NCBI GenBank assembly: GCA_021781425.1
Contig: JAJXWU010000018.1
Coordinates: 1-42,508, forward strand
Direction of reading: 5' to 3'
Length of the DNA: 42,508 bases
Source: Pseudomonadota bacterium
GTDB lineage: Bacteria; Pseudomonadota; Gammaproteobacteria; Xanthomonadales; Rhodanobacteraceae
Shown: piece by piece, positions 1 to 9,718 of the stretch
How the letters are laid out: the number at the start of each line of letters is the position of its first letter
How positions within the stretch are numbered: position 1 is the first letter of the stretch
The notes under the pieces: generated by a model
Seen by the model: the letters and a program-made list of their open reading frames with translations, nothing else
Told to the model about the DNA's origin: nothing
Database searches by the model: none
Made by a program: the position numbers and the translations under genes

Positions 1-1
1 G

Positions 2-541
2 CGCCACCTCGCCGGTTTCGACAAGCCGCCTGCGCTGGTGTTCTGCACCGCCTATGACGAACACGCGTTGGCCGCGTTCGATACCGGTGCGGTCGATTAT
101 CTGGTCAAGCCAGTGCGGCTGGAGCGTCTGCGCATGGCGCTCGAGCGTGCGCGCCGCTTTGGCAGCGAAGACGTCGCCCGGCTGGAATCCGCGGCCGGCA
201 AACCGGCACGGCGCAGCCATCTGTGCGCGCGCGTGCGCGGCAACCTCGTGCTCGTCCCTGTCGCCGACATCCGCTATCTGCTGGCCGAGGACAAGTACGT
301 CGTCGTGCACCACATCAAGGGCGAAGTGCTGATCGAGGAATCGCTCAAGACGCTGGAGGACGAATTCGACGAACGCTTCGTGCGCATCCATCGCAATTGC
401 CTGGTCGCGCGCGATCGTCTGGTCGGACTCGTGCGCGCGGCCGACGGCAGCATCCGTGCGCAACTCGAAGGCGTGATGGCGACACTGGAGGTCAGTCGGC
501 GCAATCTGCCCATGCTGCGCAAGCTGGTGCGGTCGTTATGA
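2..541 (+). CDS. algR: LytTR-family response regulator (AlgR-like), 5' truncated by window start
   Basis: C-terminal receiver ([25 protein letters not shown]) followed by a LytTR DNA-binding domain ([42 protein letters not shown]); directly upstream of hemC as in pseudomonads. Confidence 0.85.
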   Translation, partial: RHLAGFDKPPALVFCTAYDEHALAAFDTGAVDYLVKPVRLERLRMALERARRFGSEDVARLESAAGKPARRSHLCARVRGNLVLVPVADIRYLLAEDKYVVVHHIKGEVLIEESLKTLEDEFDERFVRIHRNCLVARDRLVGLVRAADGSIRAQLEGVMATLEVSRRNLPMLRKLVRSL

Positions 542-1452
542 CGGCGCGACTGCGCATCGCCACGCGCAAAAGCGCGCTCGCGCTGTGGCAGGCCGAACAT
601 GTCGCCGCGCTGCTGCGCGCGGCGCATCCCGGACTCACCGTGGATCTGGTGCCGATGACCACGCACGGCGACCGCATCCTCGATCGTCCGCTCGCCGACA
701 TCGGCGGCAAGGGCCTGTTCCTCAAGGAACTGGAAGTCGCGCTGCACGCGCATCGCGCCGACGTCGCCGTGCATTCGTTCAAGGACGTGCCGATGCAACT
801 CGACGATGGCTTCGCGATCGGCGCCGTGCTCGAACGCGCCGATCCGGCCGATGCCTTCGTCTCGGTACACTTTGCGCATTTGGATACTTTGCCGCAGGGC
901 GCGCGCGTGGGCACCTCATCGCTGCGTCGGCAGGCGCAGTTGCGCGCGCGGCGCCCGGATCTGCGTCTCGCCGACTTGCGCGGCAATGTCAACACACGCC
1001 TGGCCAAACTCGACAAGGGCGATTACGACGCCATCGTGCTCGCCTGCGCGGGACTCGAACGTCTCGGTCTCGCCCGCTGCATCCGCAGCCGGCTCGAACC
1101 GCCACACTGGCTGCCGGCCGCGGCGCAGGGCGCGATCGCCGTGGAACTGCGCGCCGGCGATGCGCACACGCTGGATTTGCTCGCGCCGCTGCATGACGAG
1201 GCGACTGCGAGTTGCGTCGCCGCCGAACGCGCGATGACGCGCTATCTGCAAGGCAGTTGCCAGGTGCCGATCGCGGCGTTCTGCATCGAAACCGAAATCG
1301 GCCTGCATTTGTCGGGCCTGGTCGGCAATGCCGCCAGCGGCAAGCTCGTCCGCGCGCAGGACGATGGCCAAGCCGAAGTGCCGGAAGCGCTGGGCGAACG
1401 CGTCGCGCGTCGGCTGCTGGAGCTGGGCGCGGGCGAGTTGCTGGGGCGCTGA
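538..1452 (+). CDS. hemC: hydroxymethylbilane synthase (porphobilinogen deaminase)
   Basis: [81 protein letters not shown] overlap with the upstream ORF. Confidence 0.97.
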   Translation: MTARLRIATRKSALALWQAEHVAALLRAAHPGLTVDLVPMTTHGDRILDRPLADIGGKGLFLKELEVALHAHRADVAVHSFKDVPMQLDDGFAIGAVLERADPADAFVSVHFAHLDTLPQGARVGTSSLRRQAQLRARRPDLRLADLRGNVNTRLAKLDKGDYDAIVLACAGLERLGLARCIRSRLEPPHWLPAAAQGAIAVELRAGDAHTLDLLAPLHDEATASCVAAERAMTRYLQGSCQVPIAAFCIETEIGLHLSGLVGNAASGKLVRAQDDGQAEVPEALGERVARRLLELGAGELLGR

Positions 1453-1484
1453 AAAACAACGCGCCCGCGTGGCCAATTGAAAAT

Positions 1485-1577
1485 CCGTTCGGGCTGAGCG
1501 TAGCGCCGCAGGCGCGAAGTCGAAGCCCGCTTGGCACTTCGACTCCGCCGCTTCGCGGCTACGCTCAGTGCGAACGG
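1485..1577. repeat. Nested intergenic inverted repeat (REP-like)
   Basis: Outer arms ccgttcgggctgagcgtagc (1485-1504) and gctacgctcagtgcgaacgg (1558-1577), 18/20 complementary; inner arms agtcgaag/cttcgact (1518-1525/1537-1544). Confidence 0.75.
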
Positions 1578-1594
1578 CAAATTTGAGCACCTCG

Positions 1595-2374
1595 TTAGAA
1601 GCTGTACACCAGGTTCGTCGTGAACAGTCCGTCGGTCTTCTTGAAACCCGGCTCCACGACTGAGTTGTGGCGGATCTGGTAGCCGACCTTGAGCGCCAGC
1701 TTGCTGTTCATCTTCACCGCGAGTCCGGCGTCGTTCTGGAAGAACTTGTTGCCGCTGCCGGCTTCGACCACGAACGTGTCGACGAACGACACCGTGTCGC
1801 TGAAATTGTGCTTGTAGGCCAGTTTGCCGCGCGCGACGAGGTTGTTTTCGGAATCCGGCGTGACCTTGACCGGCGGCGATTGCGGATCGACCGGCAACAG
1901 GATGTACGAAGCCGGCTGCGCAACCTTGTAGCCCGGGCCGACTTCCACCGCCAGCTCGTCGCTCGCGTTCTTCAGGATCTGGTAGCCGTAGCCGATCGAG
2001 ACGATGTACTGGTAGTCGTAGGACGAGAATTCGTCGTGCTCGTAGCGCGCCGCACCGACGATGTAGCTGCGCTCGTCGAACTTGTAGCCGAGCGAGGCGC
2101 CGCCTTCGTAGCGGTTCGCGGTCAGGTCATAGCCGGCCGACGTATTGGCCTTGTTGCGCAGCGCGAGCAAGTAGAAATCGTCCGTCCACTGGTCGTCGTT
2201 GAACTTGAGGTCGAGCTTGGCGTTCAGGTTCTGCGATTTGGTGTTGCCGCTGGCGATGGAAAGGCCGGCCTCGCCGCTGCCGGACCAGCCCGTCGGTGGC
2301 GGCGGTGGATCGGCGGCGAGGGCGGCCAGCGGCAGCGCGAGCAGGATGGTGGATGCGAGAAAGGTCGTTTTCAT
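1595..2374 (-). CDS. DUF481 (YdiY-like) outer-membrane protein with signal peptide
   Basis: MKTTFLASTILLALPLAALAA signal; GWSGSGEAGLSIASGNTKSQNLNAKLDLKF; alternating beta-barrel pattern; C-terminal VYSF. Confidence 0.85.
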   Translation of the reverse strand: MKTTFLASTILLALPLAALAADPPPPPTGWSGSGEAGLSIASGNTKSQNLNAKLDLKFNDDQWTDDFYLLALRNKANTSAGYDLTANRYEGGASLGYKFDERSYIVGAARYEHDEFSSYDYQYIVSIGYGYQILKNASDELAVEVGPGYKVAQPASYILLPVDPQSPPVKVTPDSENNLVARGKLAYKHNFSDTVSFVDTFVVEAGSGNKFFQNDAGLAVKMNSKLALKVGYQIRHNSVVEPGFKKTDGLFTTNLVYSF

Positions 2375-2493
2375 GGGGAATTCCTTGTTCTGGGGGACGC
2401 GCCGCGTGCAAGGCGGCGGGCGCGCATTGTAAACGCCCGCCGACGCAAAAAAGTGGATTTGTGCGCAAAACGTACAAGCGCCGTTCAGGCGTG

Positions 2494-3432
2494 TTACGGG
2501 CGCACTCCGCCGTAATACAACATCACGACGTGCTTTGCTTCGGCGAAAAAAAGCCAGCGCTCGACGAACAGGCCAGTGGTGGCCGCGAGTGCCGCGATGC
2601 ACGAGAGGACCGCGCCCCTGCCCGGCAACACGAGCTGCGCGGCGGCAGCGAGGATGGGCACGGCGCCGATCAGGATCAGGCATGTGGTGCGCAAGCGCGC
2701 GGCGTGCTTGCGCGCGAGGACGAAGCCCATTTCCCGCGTCAGGTAATTTTCTTCGGTGTGCGGCGCCTCGACGCTGCGCACGCGCCCGAAGCGGCCGAGT
2801 CCGGTCGCGGATTCGGGCGTGGGTGCCGGCGGCCTGGCATCAATGTGATTCCAGTAGGCGAATTTGAGCGCGGCGCAAGCGACGGCGAGTGCGACGATCA
2901 ATGCCGGCTGTGCGCGCGCGCCACCCGTCCATTCGCCGATCAGCCATGACCAGCAGGTACCGCCGAGCAGGCTGAACAGTAGATACCCCGGCAGCACGTA
3001 GGCGTTGTGCCAGGCCGGTATCGTCTTCAGGCAGGTGTAGATTCTGGCCGTACACGCGACGGTGACGACGGCAAGTATCGCGAGCGTGGCGCCAAGCACC
3101 CGCAAGGCGCCCGCATCTGCGCCGCGCCAAAGGCACCAGGCCAGCGCGAAGATGGGCACGAAGCTCGCAACCGACGCCACGCCTTCGCGCGACAGCCACG
3201 ACGAGCGCCATTGCGAAAAAGCGCGCCACGCGCGTTGCGGATGTCCCAGATGCAGGGTCGAGGAAAGCAGGCCGGCGACGACGAACACGGCACCGATGGC
3301 AAGCGCCAGCAACGCTTCGTAGCGCGCGATCAGCAAAGGATCCAATACGAACACGACACCGAAAAGAAACAGCTGCCCGTATCCGCAGCCGGACATGACG
3401 GTGAAGAAGATGACGGAAAAAGCTGGTTTCAC
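2494..3432 (-). CDS. soeC: DmsC/NrfD-type membrane anchor subunit (SoeC-like)
   Basis: Multi-TM protein VKPAFSVIFFTVMSGCGYGQLFLFGV...STLHLGHPQRAWRAFSQWRSSWLSREG; GTG start overlaps the FeS subunit stop by 4 nt. Confidence 0.75.
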   Translation of the reverse strand: MKPAFSVIFFTVMSGCGYGQLFLFGVVFVLDPLLIARYEALLALAIGAVFVVAGLLSSTLHLGHPQRAWRAFSQWRSSWLSREGVASVASFVPIFALAWCLWRGADAGALRVLGATLAILAVVTVACTARIYTCLKTIPAWHNAYVLPGYLLFSLLGGTCWSWLIGEWTGGARAQPALIVALAVACAALKFAYWNHIDARPPAPTPESATGLGRFGRVRSVEAPHTEENYLTREMGFVLARKHAARLRTTCLILIGAVPILAAAAQLVLPGRGAVLSCIAALAATTGLFVERWLFFAEAKHVVMLYYGGVRP

Positions 3433-4178
3433 CGCGAGAGCACCTTGTCTATCCAGCGCAATAGCGGCGATGCGGAAAAATCCGTCTTTTCGTCCGGCAC
3501 GGGTTTCGCTGTGGAACTGCAACCATCGCGCCGCGGCCGCGGCGGCAGATATTTGTTGACGGGTTTGTAGCCCATCTCCGGCATCAAATCGTAGCCGCCG
3601 CGCTCGGCGACGAGTTTCGACACGGCCGAATCCGCATCGCCGAGATCGCCGAAATGGCGCGCACGCGTGGGACAGGCCATCACGCAAGCCGGTTGGCGGT
3701 CGTAGGCGTCGAACGACTCGTTGTAGATGCGATCCACGCACAACGTGCATTTCTGCATCACTCCGCGCACTTCGCTGTATTCGCGCGCGCCGTATGGGCA
3801 GGCCCACGAGCACAATTTGCAGCCGATGCACTTGTCCTCGTCGACCAGCACGATACCGTCCTCGGCGCGCTTGTAGCTCGCGCCGGTCGGGCACACCGTC
3901 ACGCAATCCGGCGTCTCGCAATGCAGGCACGAGCGCGGAAAATGCACCGTCATGGCCGGCTGGTTTTTTTCTTCCGGCGCGATCTCGTAGGTGTGCACAC
4001 GATTGAACCACACGCCCAGTGGTTCGGCGCCGTAGGGATTCTCGTCCGGCAGCGGGCCGAACGCGCCGCCGTCGTTCCATTCCTTGCACGCGACCGCGCA
4101 GGCGTGGCAGCCGACGCAGATGTCAAGGTCGATCACCAGACCGAGTTTCTTGCGCGCTGGCGGCGGCAGCATCGTCAT
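3429..4178 (-). CDS. soeB: 4Fe-4S dicluster electron-transfer subunit (SoeB/DmsB-like)
   Basis: CVGCHACAVACKEWN, CLHCETPDCVTVCPTGASYKR, CIGCKLCSWACPYGAREY, CTLCVDRI. Confidence 0.85.
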   Translation of the reverse strand: MTMLPPPARKKLGLVIDLDICVGCHACAVACKEWNDGGAFGPLPDENPYGAEPLGVWFNRVHTYEIAPEEKNQPAMTVHFPRSCLHCETPDCVTVCPTGASYKRAEDGIVLVDEDKCIGCKLCSWACPYGAREYSEVRGVMQKCTLCVDRIYNESFDAYDRQPACVMACPTRARHFGDLGDADSAVSKLVAERGGYDLMPEMGYKPVNKYLPPRPRRDGCSSTAKPVPDEKTDFSASPLLRWIDKVLSR

Positions 4179-4188
4179 GGGCGCACGC

Positions 4189-5958
4189 TCACGGATGGAA
4201 CGGCCAGAATTGCGGGATCAGCCACATCGACAGCGCGCAGAACAGCGCGATCAGCGGAATACCGATCTTCATGAAATCGGTGAAGCGATAACTGCCTGCC
4301 GCGTAGACCATCGTGTTGGTCGGATAGCCGACCGGTGTGGCGAACGAGGTCGCCGCGGCGAAGGCCACGCAGATCACGAACGGTGTCGGACTCGCGTGCA
4401 GGGCGTGCGCGACGGAAATCGCGATCGGCGCCATCAGCACAACGGATGGATTGTGACCCATCATTTCGGTGAGCAGGGCGGTGAGCAGATAGATCATGAG
4501 CAGCACGGCCAGCGGGCCGTGTTCGCCGACGAGGTGCATGCCGCCGCCGACGGCTGCGTGCGCGAGTCCGGTTTTCTCCAGCGCGATGCCGAGTGGCAGG
4601 ATCGCGCCGAGCAGGACGATGACCTTCCAGTCCATCGCCTCGTACACGTCCTCGAAGGAAAAACAGCCGGTCAGCGCCATCGCCGCGCAGCCGGCCAGCG
4701 CGCTGACCACGATCGGGAGTATGCCGAGTCCGGCGACGGCGACCACCGCGACGAGAATGCCGATCGCGAGCGGCGCCTTGCGCCGCGTGGCGCGCGCATC
4801 GCCGCGCTCACTGAGCACCACGAGTCCGGATTCGCGTCGCAACCGGCGCAGGGCCGGTTCGTCGACGAGCAGCAGCAGGATGTCGCCGACTTCCAGGCGC
4901 GTGTGCTTGAGTTGCTCGCGCAGGATGCGGCTGCGCCGCTGCACCGCAAGCACCGACGCATTGTAGGTCCAGCGAAAGTCGATGTCCTCGACGGTATCGC
5001 CGATCACGCGCGCGCCCGGCGCCACGAGCGCTTCGATCAGGACACGCCGACCGGCCTCGCCGGATTCCGGCAACTCCAGCACCGGCGCGATTTCCAGCTT
5101 GAGCTTCTGCTTGAATTCTTCCAGGCGCTGCCAGTCGCCGCGTGCGAGCAGCACGTCGCCCTCGCGCAGTTCCTGCTCGCGCGGCGCCCACAAGTGGTCG
5201 TCGCCGCGCAACAGTTCCAGCACGTACACGCCGAAGCGCTCGCCGAGTTTGGCCGTCGCCACCGATTCACCGAGCAGCGGCGAATCGGCGAGCACGCGCA
5301 GTTCGGTCACGAACTTGCCCAGTTCCAGGTTTTCGGTGTGCTCGGTGTCGATGTGGCGCGGCAGCAGCCAGCGTCCGATCAGCATCAGATACACGATGCC
5401 GGCGATCGCGAGCAGAGCGCCGAGCCGGGTGAAATCGAACACGCCGAATTCGGGCAGGCCGTGCTGCACGGCGAGGCTGTTCGTCAACAAGTTGGACGAA
5501 GTGCCAAGCAGCGTGCACACGCCGCCCATCTGTGCCGCATACGACATGGGAATCAGCACGCGCGCCGGCGAGGTCCTGGCGCGCGCACAGACGCTGAGCG
5601 TGACCGGCAGGAACGTCGCCACCAGCGCCGTGTTCTTCACGAACGCACCGAGGAAGCAGACGATGACGAGAATCGAGAGCGTCAACAGCCACGGCCGCCG
5701 GATGCGCGCCAATGCACGGATCAACGGATCCAGCGCGCCGGTACCGACGATGCCTGCATTCAGCGCGAACATCGCCGCGACCACCACGGTCGCCTCGTTG
5801 CTGAAACCGGACAGACCTTCCGCCGGCGTGAGAATGCCGGACACCAGCAGGGCGGCGAGTACGAGCAGGCCGACCACGTCGTAGCGCAGCCTCTCGCTGA
5901 CGAACAGCGCCATCGCGCCGATCACGATGGCGGCGACGGCCCAGGCCTGCACGCTCAC
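4189..5958 (-). CDS. SLC13-family (DASS) permease with central TrkA-C/RCK_C domains
   Basis: TM protein with FVKNTALVATFLPV, two RCK_C-like segments (ELRVLADSPLLGESV...; RRVLIEALVAPGARVIGDTV...) and HNPSVVLMAPIAISVA; GTG start overlaps the soeA stop by 4 nt. Confidence 0.85.
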   Translation of the reverse strand: MSVQAWAVAAIVIGAMALFVSERLRYDVVGLLVLAALLVSGILTPAEGLSGFSNEATVVVAAMFALNAGIVGTGALDPLIRALARIRRPWLLTLSILVIVCFLGAFVKNTALVATFLPVTLSVCARARTSPARVLIPMSYAAQMGGVCTLLGTSSNLLTNSLAVQHGLPEFGVFDFTRLGALLAIAGIVYLMLIGRWLLPRHIDTEHTENLELGKFVTELRVLADSPLLGESVATAKLGERFGVYVLELLRGDDHLWAPREQELREGDVLLARGDWQRLEEFKQKLKLEIAPVLELPESGEAGRRVLIEALVAPGARVIGDTVEDIDFRWTYNASVLAVQRRSRILREQLKHTRLEVGDILLLLVDEPALRRLRRESGLVVLSERGDARATRRKAPLAIGILVAVVAVAGLGILPIVVSALAGCAAMALTGCFSFEDVYEAMDWKVIVLLGAILPLGIALEKTGLAHAAVGGGMHLVGEHGPLAVLLMIYLLTALLTEMMGHNPSVVLMAPIAISVAHALHASPTPFVICVAFAAATSFATPVGYPTNTMVYAAGSYRFTDFMKIGIPLIALFCALSMWLIPQFWPFHP

Positions 5959-8732
5959 GCGACTGCCTCCACGGCCGACTCGTCGCGCGTAATGCGCACC
6001 GTCAGATCGAACCACGCCGCCTGCCCGGTGACCGGATCGGCGTTCGCGTAGCGGTAGCCGTCCGCGCGCGGCGGCAGCAGGTCGTCAATCGCATGATTGA
6101 GCAAAAATCCCTTTGTATACTCCGGTGCGTCGGCGGCGAGCTTCCACGCACCGCGCTGCTTGCCGATCGCGTTCCACGTCCAGACCACGCCCGGCGCGGT
6201 GCCTGCGTGGAATTTCGCCTGCGCGCGAATGCGGCCGTGTGCGGATTCGACGAATACCCAATCACCATCGCCGATGCCGTGCGCAGCGGCGGTGCGCGGA
6301 TGCAGGTAGAGGAAATTGCGTGCCGCGATCTGGCGCAGCCAGGAATTCTGCGAGCCCCAGGCGTGGTACATGAACATCGGACGCTGGGTGATGGCGGAAA
6401 GCTCATACCCCCTCTCCCGACCATTTTCCCCGACGGCGTGAGCAGAGAGAGTTTGAGCGTCGTACCAAAATGGAATCGGATCGAAGAATTTCTCCACGCG
6501 CACACGTTCATTATCCGGCGGTTGGATCGGACCGTGGCCGCGCGCGGCGAGGCGGAATTTCTGCAGGCGTTCCGAATACAGCTCCAGCACGACGGGTTCG
6601 GTCGAACCGACGAAACCGAGCGACTTGGCCCACGCCAGATAATCGCGGTTCGCCATCTTGTAGTAGCGCCCCGCCTCGGGAATTTTCGTTTCCCAATGAC
6701 AATCGCGGGATTTGTATACATCGAGCTGACGCGGATTCGGCTCGCCGACGCCGGTTTGGTCGCCGTCGCGTCCGCGCCAGCCGGCGAGCAGGCCAACGCC
6801 GGGCGCGCGTTCGTGTTCGACCATGTACTGCGCATAGCCGCCGGGATATTTCGCCGCGCCGGTCGCATCGAGCGTGCCGGGCAATTTCAGTCTCGCGCCG
6901 AGTTCCAGCAACACATCCTGGAACGGGCGCACGTCCCGATCCGGCCGACACACCGGCTGGCGGATCGCGTCGGCCGCCACGTCGGCGTCGGAGATCGGCC
7001 GATCCAGCAGCGAGATGCAGTCGTGACGTTCCAGGTAGGTGGTATCCGGCAGCACGAGATCGGCGTAGTTCACCGTCTCCGACCAGTAGGCATCGGCATA
7101 GATGAAACGGGGGATTTTATACGCGCCGCTCGCCTCCTTGTCGCAGAGCATGCGCTGCGTGTCGCGCGTGGCCATCGACGAGTTCCAGCCCATGTTGGCC
7201 ATGAACAGGAACAAGGTGTCGATCTTGTACGGATCGCCGGCCCACGCGTTGCGGATCACGCTCTGCAGCATGCCGTGCGCGGCCAGCGGAAACTCCCACG
7301 AGAACGCCTTGTCGATGCGGCGCGGCGCGCCGTTGGCATCGACGACAAGATCCTCCGGCGCGTGCACGTAGCCGAGCGGGCCGGATTCGAGCGCGCCGTT
7401 ATCGCGGCGCGTCTTGCCCGGCCGGTTCGCCGGCGGCACCGCCTTCGGATACGGTGGCTGGTAGCGGAAGCTGCCCGGTGTGTCGATCGCGCCGAGCAGC
7501 ATCTGCAATACGTGCAGGGCGCGGCAGGTGTGGAAACCGTTTGCATGCGCGGCGATGCCGCGCATCGCGTGCATGGATACCGGGCGGCCGATCATCTCGG
7601 AATGTTCGCGGCCGTGCGTGTCAGTCCAGCACTGCGGCAGGCGAATTTCCTGCTTGAACGCGATGTCGGCAAGTTCTGCCGCAATACGACGGATCGTTCC
7701 CGCATCGATTCCGCACTGTGGCGCCACGGTCTCCGGCGCATAGTCGTCGGCAAGAAATCGCTCGGCGAGCAGTTGGAACGACGGTGTCGCCTTGCGACCA
7801 TCGGGCAGGGTGAATTCCCCGGCGATGGCTGGCGTGATGTCGATGCCTGTCGCGGGTTTCGGCGAATCGCCGTGTTTGTCCCAGCACAGTGGATCGCCGC
7901 TGGCATCGCGTGCAATCAAACCGTCGTCCGCGCCGCCCGGATTGCGCACGATGAGATGATGCGCGTTTGTATACTTGACGAGGTAATCGCAATCGATCCG
8001 GTCGTGGAGCAAAAGCTCGCGGATCAACGCACCGGCAAACAGGCCATCCGTGCCGGGGCGGATGCCGATCCACTCGTCGGCGATGGCCGCATAACCCGTG
8101 CGCACCGGATTGATCGCGACGATCTTCGCGCCGCGGCCCTTGAGCTTGCCGAGACCGAGTTTGATCGGGTTGGAATCGTGATCCTCGGCCACGCCCCACA
8201 GCATCAGGTATTTCGTGTGCTCCCAATCCGGCTCGCCGAACTCCCAGAACGAGCCGCCCAGCGTGTACATGCCCGCCGCGGCCATATTGACCGAGCAGAA
8301 GCCGCCGTGTGCGGCGTAATTGAGCGTACCGAACTGTTGCGCCCACCAACTCGTCAGCGCCTGCGACTGGTCGCGGCCGGTAAAGAACGCGAGTTGGTCG
8401 GGATTGCGCGCACGGATGTCGCCCAGCCATTTGACCGCCAGCGCCAGTGCCTCGCTCCATTCGATCTCGCGGAACTTCCCCTCACCGCGTTCGCCCGCGC
8501 GCAGCAGCGGTTTGCGCAATCGCGCCGGCGAATAGTGCTGCATGATTCCGGCCGAACCCTTGGCGCACAGCACGCCCTTGTTGACCGGATGATCCGGATT
8601 GCCCTGGATGTAGCGCACGCGGCCGTTTTTCAGATGCACTTTGATGCCGCATCGGCACGCGCACATGTAGCACGTGGTCGTCTTGACCTCGTCGCCAACC
8701 GGTTCGCTCAATTTCAGATTCTTGTGCGGCAT
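5955..8732 (-). CDS. soeA: Molybdopterin oxidoreductase, cytoplasmic sulfite dehydrogenase SoeA-like
   Basis: No Tat signal; N-terminal FeS motif TTTCYMCACRCGIKVHLKNGRVRYIQGNPDHPVNKGVLCAKGS; FFTGRDQSQALTSWWAQQFGTLNYAAHGGFCSVNMAA; ITQRPMFMYHAWGSQNSWLRQI; VWTWNAIGKQRGAWKL. Confidence 0.8.
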   Translation of the reverse strand: MPHKNLKLSEPVGDEVKTTTCYMCACRCGIKVHLKNGRVRYIQGNPDHPVNKGVLCAKGSAGIMQHYSPARLRKPLLRAGERGEGKFREIEWSEALALAVKWLGDIRARNPDQLAFFTGRDQSQALTSWWAQQFGTLNYAAHGGFCSVNMAAAGMYTLGGSFWEFGEPDWEHTKYLMLWGVAEDHDSNPIKLGLGKLKGRGAKIVAINPVRTGYAAIADEWIGIRPGTDGLFAGALIRELLLHDRIDCDYLVKYTNAHHLIVRNPGGADDGLIARDASGDPLCWDKHGDSPKPATGIDITPAIAGEFTLPDGRKATPSFQLLAERFLADDYAPETVAPQCGIDAGTIRRIAAELADIAFKQEIRLPQCWTDTHGREHSEMIGRPVSMHAMRGIAAHANGFHTCRALHVLQMLLGAIDTPGSFRYQPPYPKAVPPANRPGKTRRDNGALESGPLGYVHAPEDLVVDANGAPRRIDKAFSWEFPLAAHGMLQSVIRNAWAGDPYKIDTLFLFMANMGWNSSMATRDTQRMLCDKEASGAYKIPRFIYADAYWSETVNYADLVLPDTTYLERHDCISLLDRPISDADVAADAIRQPVCRPDRDVRPFQDVLLELGARLKLPGTLDATGAAKYPGGYAQYMVEHERAPGVGLLAGWRGRDGDQTGVGEPNPRQLDVYKSRDCHWETKIPEAGRYYKMANRDYLAWAKSLGFVGSTEPVVLELYSERLQKFRLAARGHGPIQPPDNERVRVEKFFDPIPFWYDAQTLSAHAVGENGRERGYELSAITQRPMFMYHAWGSQNSWLRQIAARNFLYLHPRTAAAHGIGDGDWVFVESAHGRIRAQAKFHAGTAPGVVWTWNAIGKQRGAWKLAADAPEYTKGFLLNHAIDDLLPPRADGYRYANADPVTGQAAWFDLTVRITRDESAVEAVA

Positions 8733-8733
8733 G

Positions 8734-8749
8734 GCCGTATGATAACGGC
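8734..8749. promoter_or_regulatory. Inverted repeat GCCGT-ATGATA-ACGGC between divergent start codons of soeA and the WYL regulator
   Basis: Perfect 5-bp arms; the 17-bp spacer between the two ATGs is almost entirely this repeat. Confidence 0.4.
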
Positions 8750-9718
8750 ATGGACAGATATGAACGCATCCTTACCCTGCACCGGCTGCTGAAATCGTCG
8801 CGCTATCCGGTTCCGCTGGCGCGGCTGATGGACGAGCTCGGCTGTTCGCGCGCGACGGCGTATCGCGACATCGCCTTTCTGCGCGACGCGCTCGGTGCGC
8901 CGATCGACAGCGAGGGCGACGAAGCTGCGTACCATTACGCCAGCGACGAGGCCGAGCGTTTCGAGCTGCCCGGCCTGTGGCTGACCAGCGAGGAATTGCA
9001 GGCCCTGCTCGCGCTCAACGAACTGGTCGGCCGCACGGGTCCCGGAATCCTGGCCAGCGCGCTGGCGCCGCTGCGTTCGCGCATCGACCGCCTGTTGTCG
9101 AACCAGACCGATGGCCAAAACTTTCCCATCGAGCGCATCCGCGTGATCGGTTCGGGCACGCGGCGCGTGGACGAGGTAACGTTTCGGCACGTGGCCGGTG
9201 CCGTACTCGGGCGCAAGCGCCTGAAATTCGACTATCGCGCGCGTTCGACCAACGAGGCGACCACGCGCACAGTTTCGCCGCAGCGCCTGACGCATTACCG
9301 CGACAACTGGTACCTCGACGCCTGGGATCACGGCCGCGATGCATTGCGCAGTTTCGCACTCGACCGCATCGGTCGCGCCGACGTGCTTGAGGATTCCGCC
9401 GAAGATCGCGGCGAAGCGGAATTGAACGCACACCTGGCTTCGAGTTACGGCATTTTTTCCGGCGCGCCCAGGGCCACCGCGACGATCCGCTTTTCCGCGC
9501 ACGCCGCGCGCTGGGTTGCCGACGAGCATTGGCATTCGCAGCAGCACGGCGCGCGGCTGGCCGATGGCCGCTACGAATTGAAGGTGCCGTACTCGAATTC
9601 GCGCGAACTGCTGATGGACGTGCTGCGCTATGGCGCGGACGCCGAAGTCGTCGCGCCGGTGTCCCTGCGCGAGGAGATGAAAATCATGCTGCAACTCGCC
9701 CTCGGCGCCTACAAATGA
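8750..9718 (+). CDS. HTH/WYL-domain transcriptional regulator (YafY family)
   Basis: MDRYERILTLHRLLKSSRYPVPLARLMDELGCSRATAYRDIAFLRD; WYL-like core RLTHYRDNWYLDAWDHGRDALRSFALDRI. Confidence 0.9.
   Translation: MDRYERILTLHRLLKSSRYPVPLARLMDELGCSRATAYRDIAFLRDALGAPIDSEGDEAAYHYASDEAERFELPGLWLTSEELQALLALNELVGRTGPGILASALAPLRSRIDRLLSNQTDGQNFPIERIRVIGSGTRRVDEVTFRHVAGAVLGRKRLKFDYRARSTNEATTRTVSPQRLTHYRDNWYLDAWDHGRDALRSFALDRIGRADVLEDSAEDRGEAELNAHLASSYGIFSGAPRATATIRFSAHAARWVADEHWHSQQHGARLADGRYELKVPYSNSRELLMDVLRYGADAEVVAPVSLREEMKIMLQLALGAYK

Noticed and set aside
2374-2683. N-terminal extension of the DUF481 ORF (362-aa version)
   Set aside because: The signal peptide begins at the internal Met (2374); upstream residues overlap the soeC end and look non-coding
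4084-8792. Long plus-strand ORFs (655 aa and 899 aa) antisense to the SLC13 and soeA genes
   Set aside because: High-GC shadow ORFs; translations are low-complexity R/A/H/D/Q-rich without domain motifs, whereas the minus-strand frames show clear family signatures
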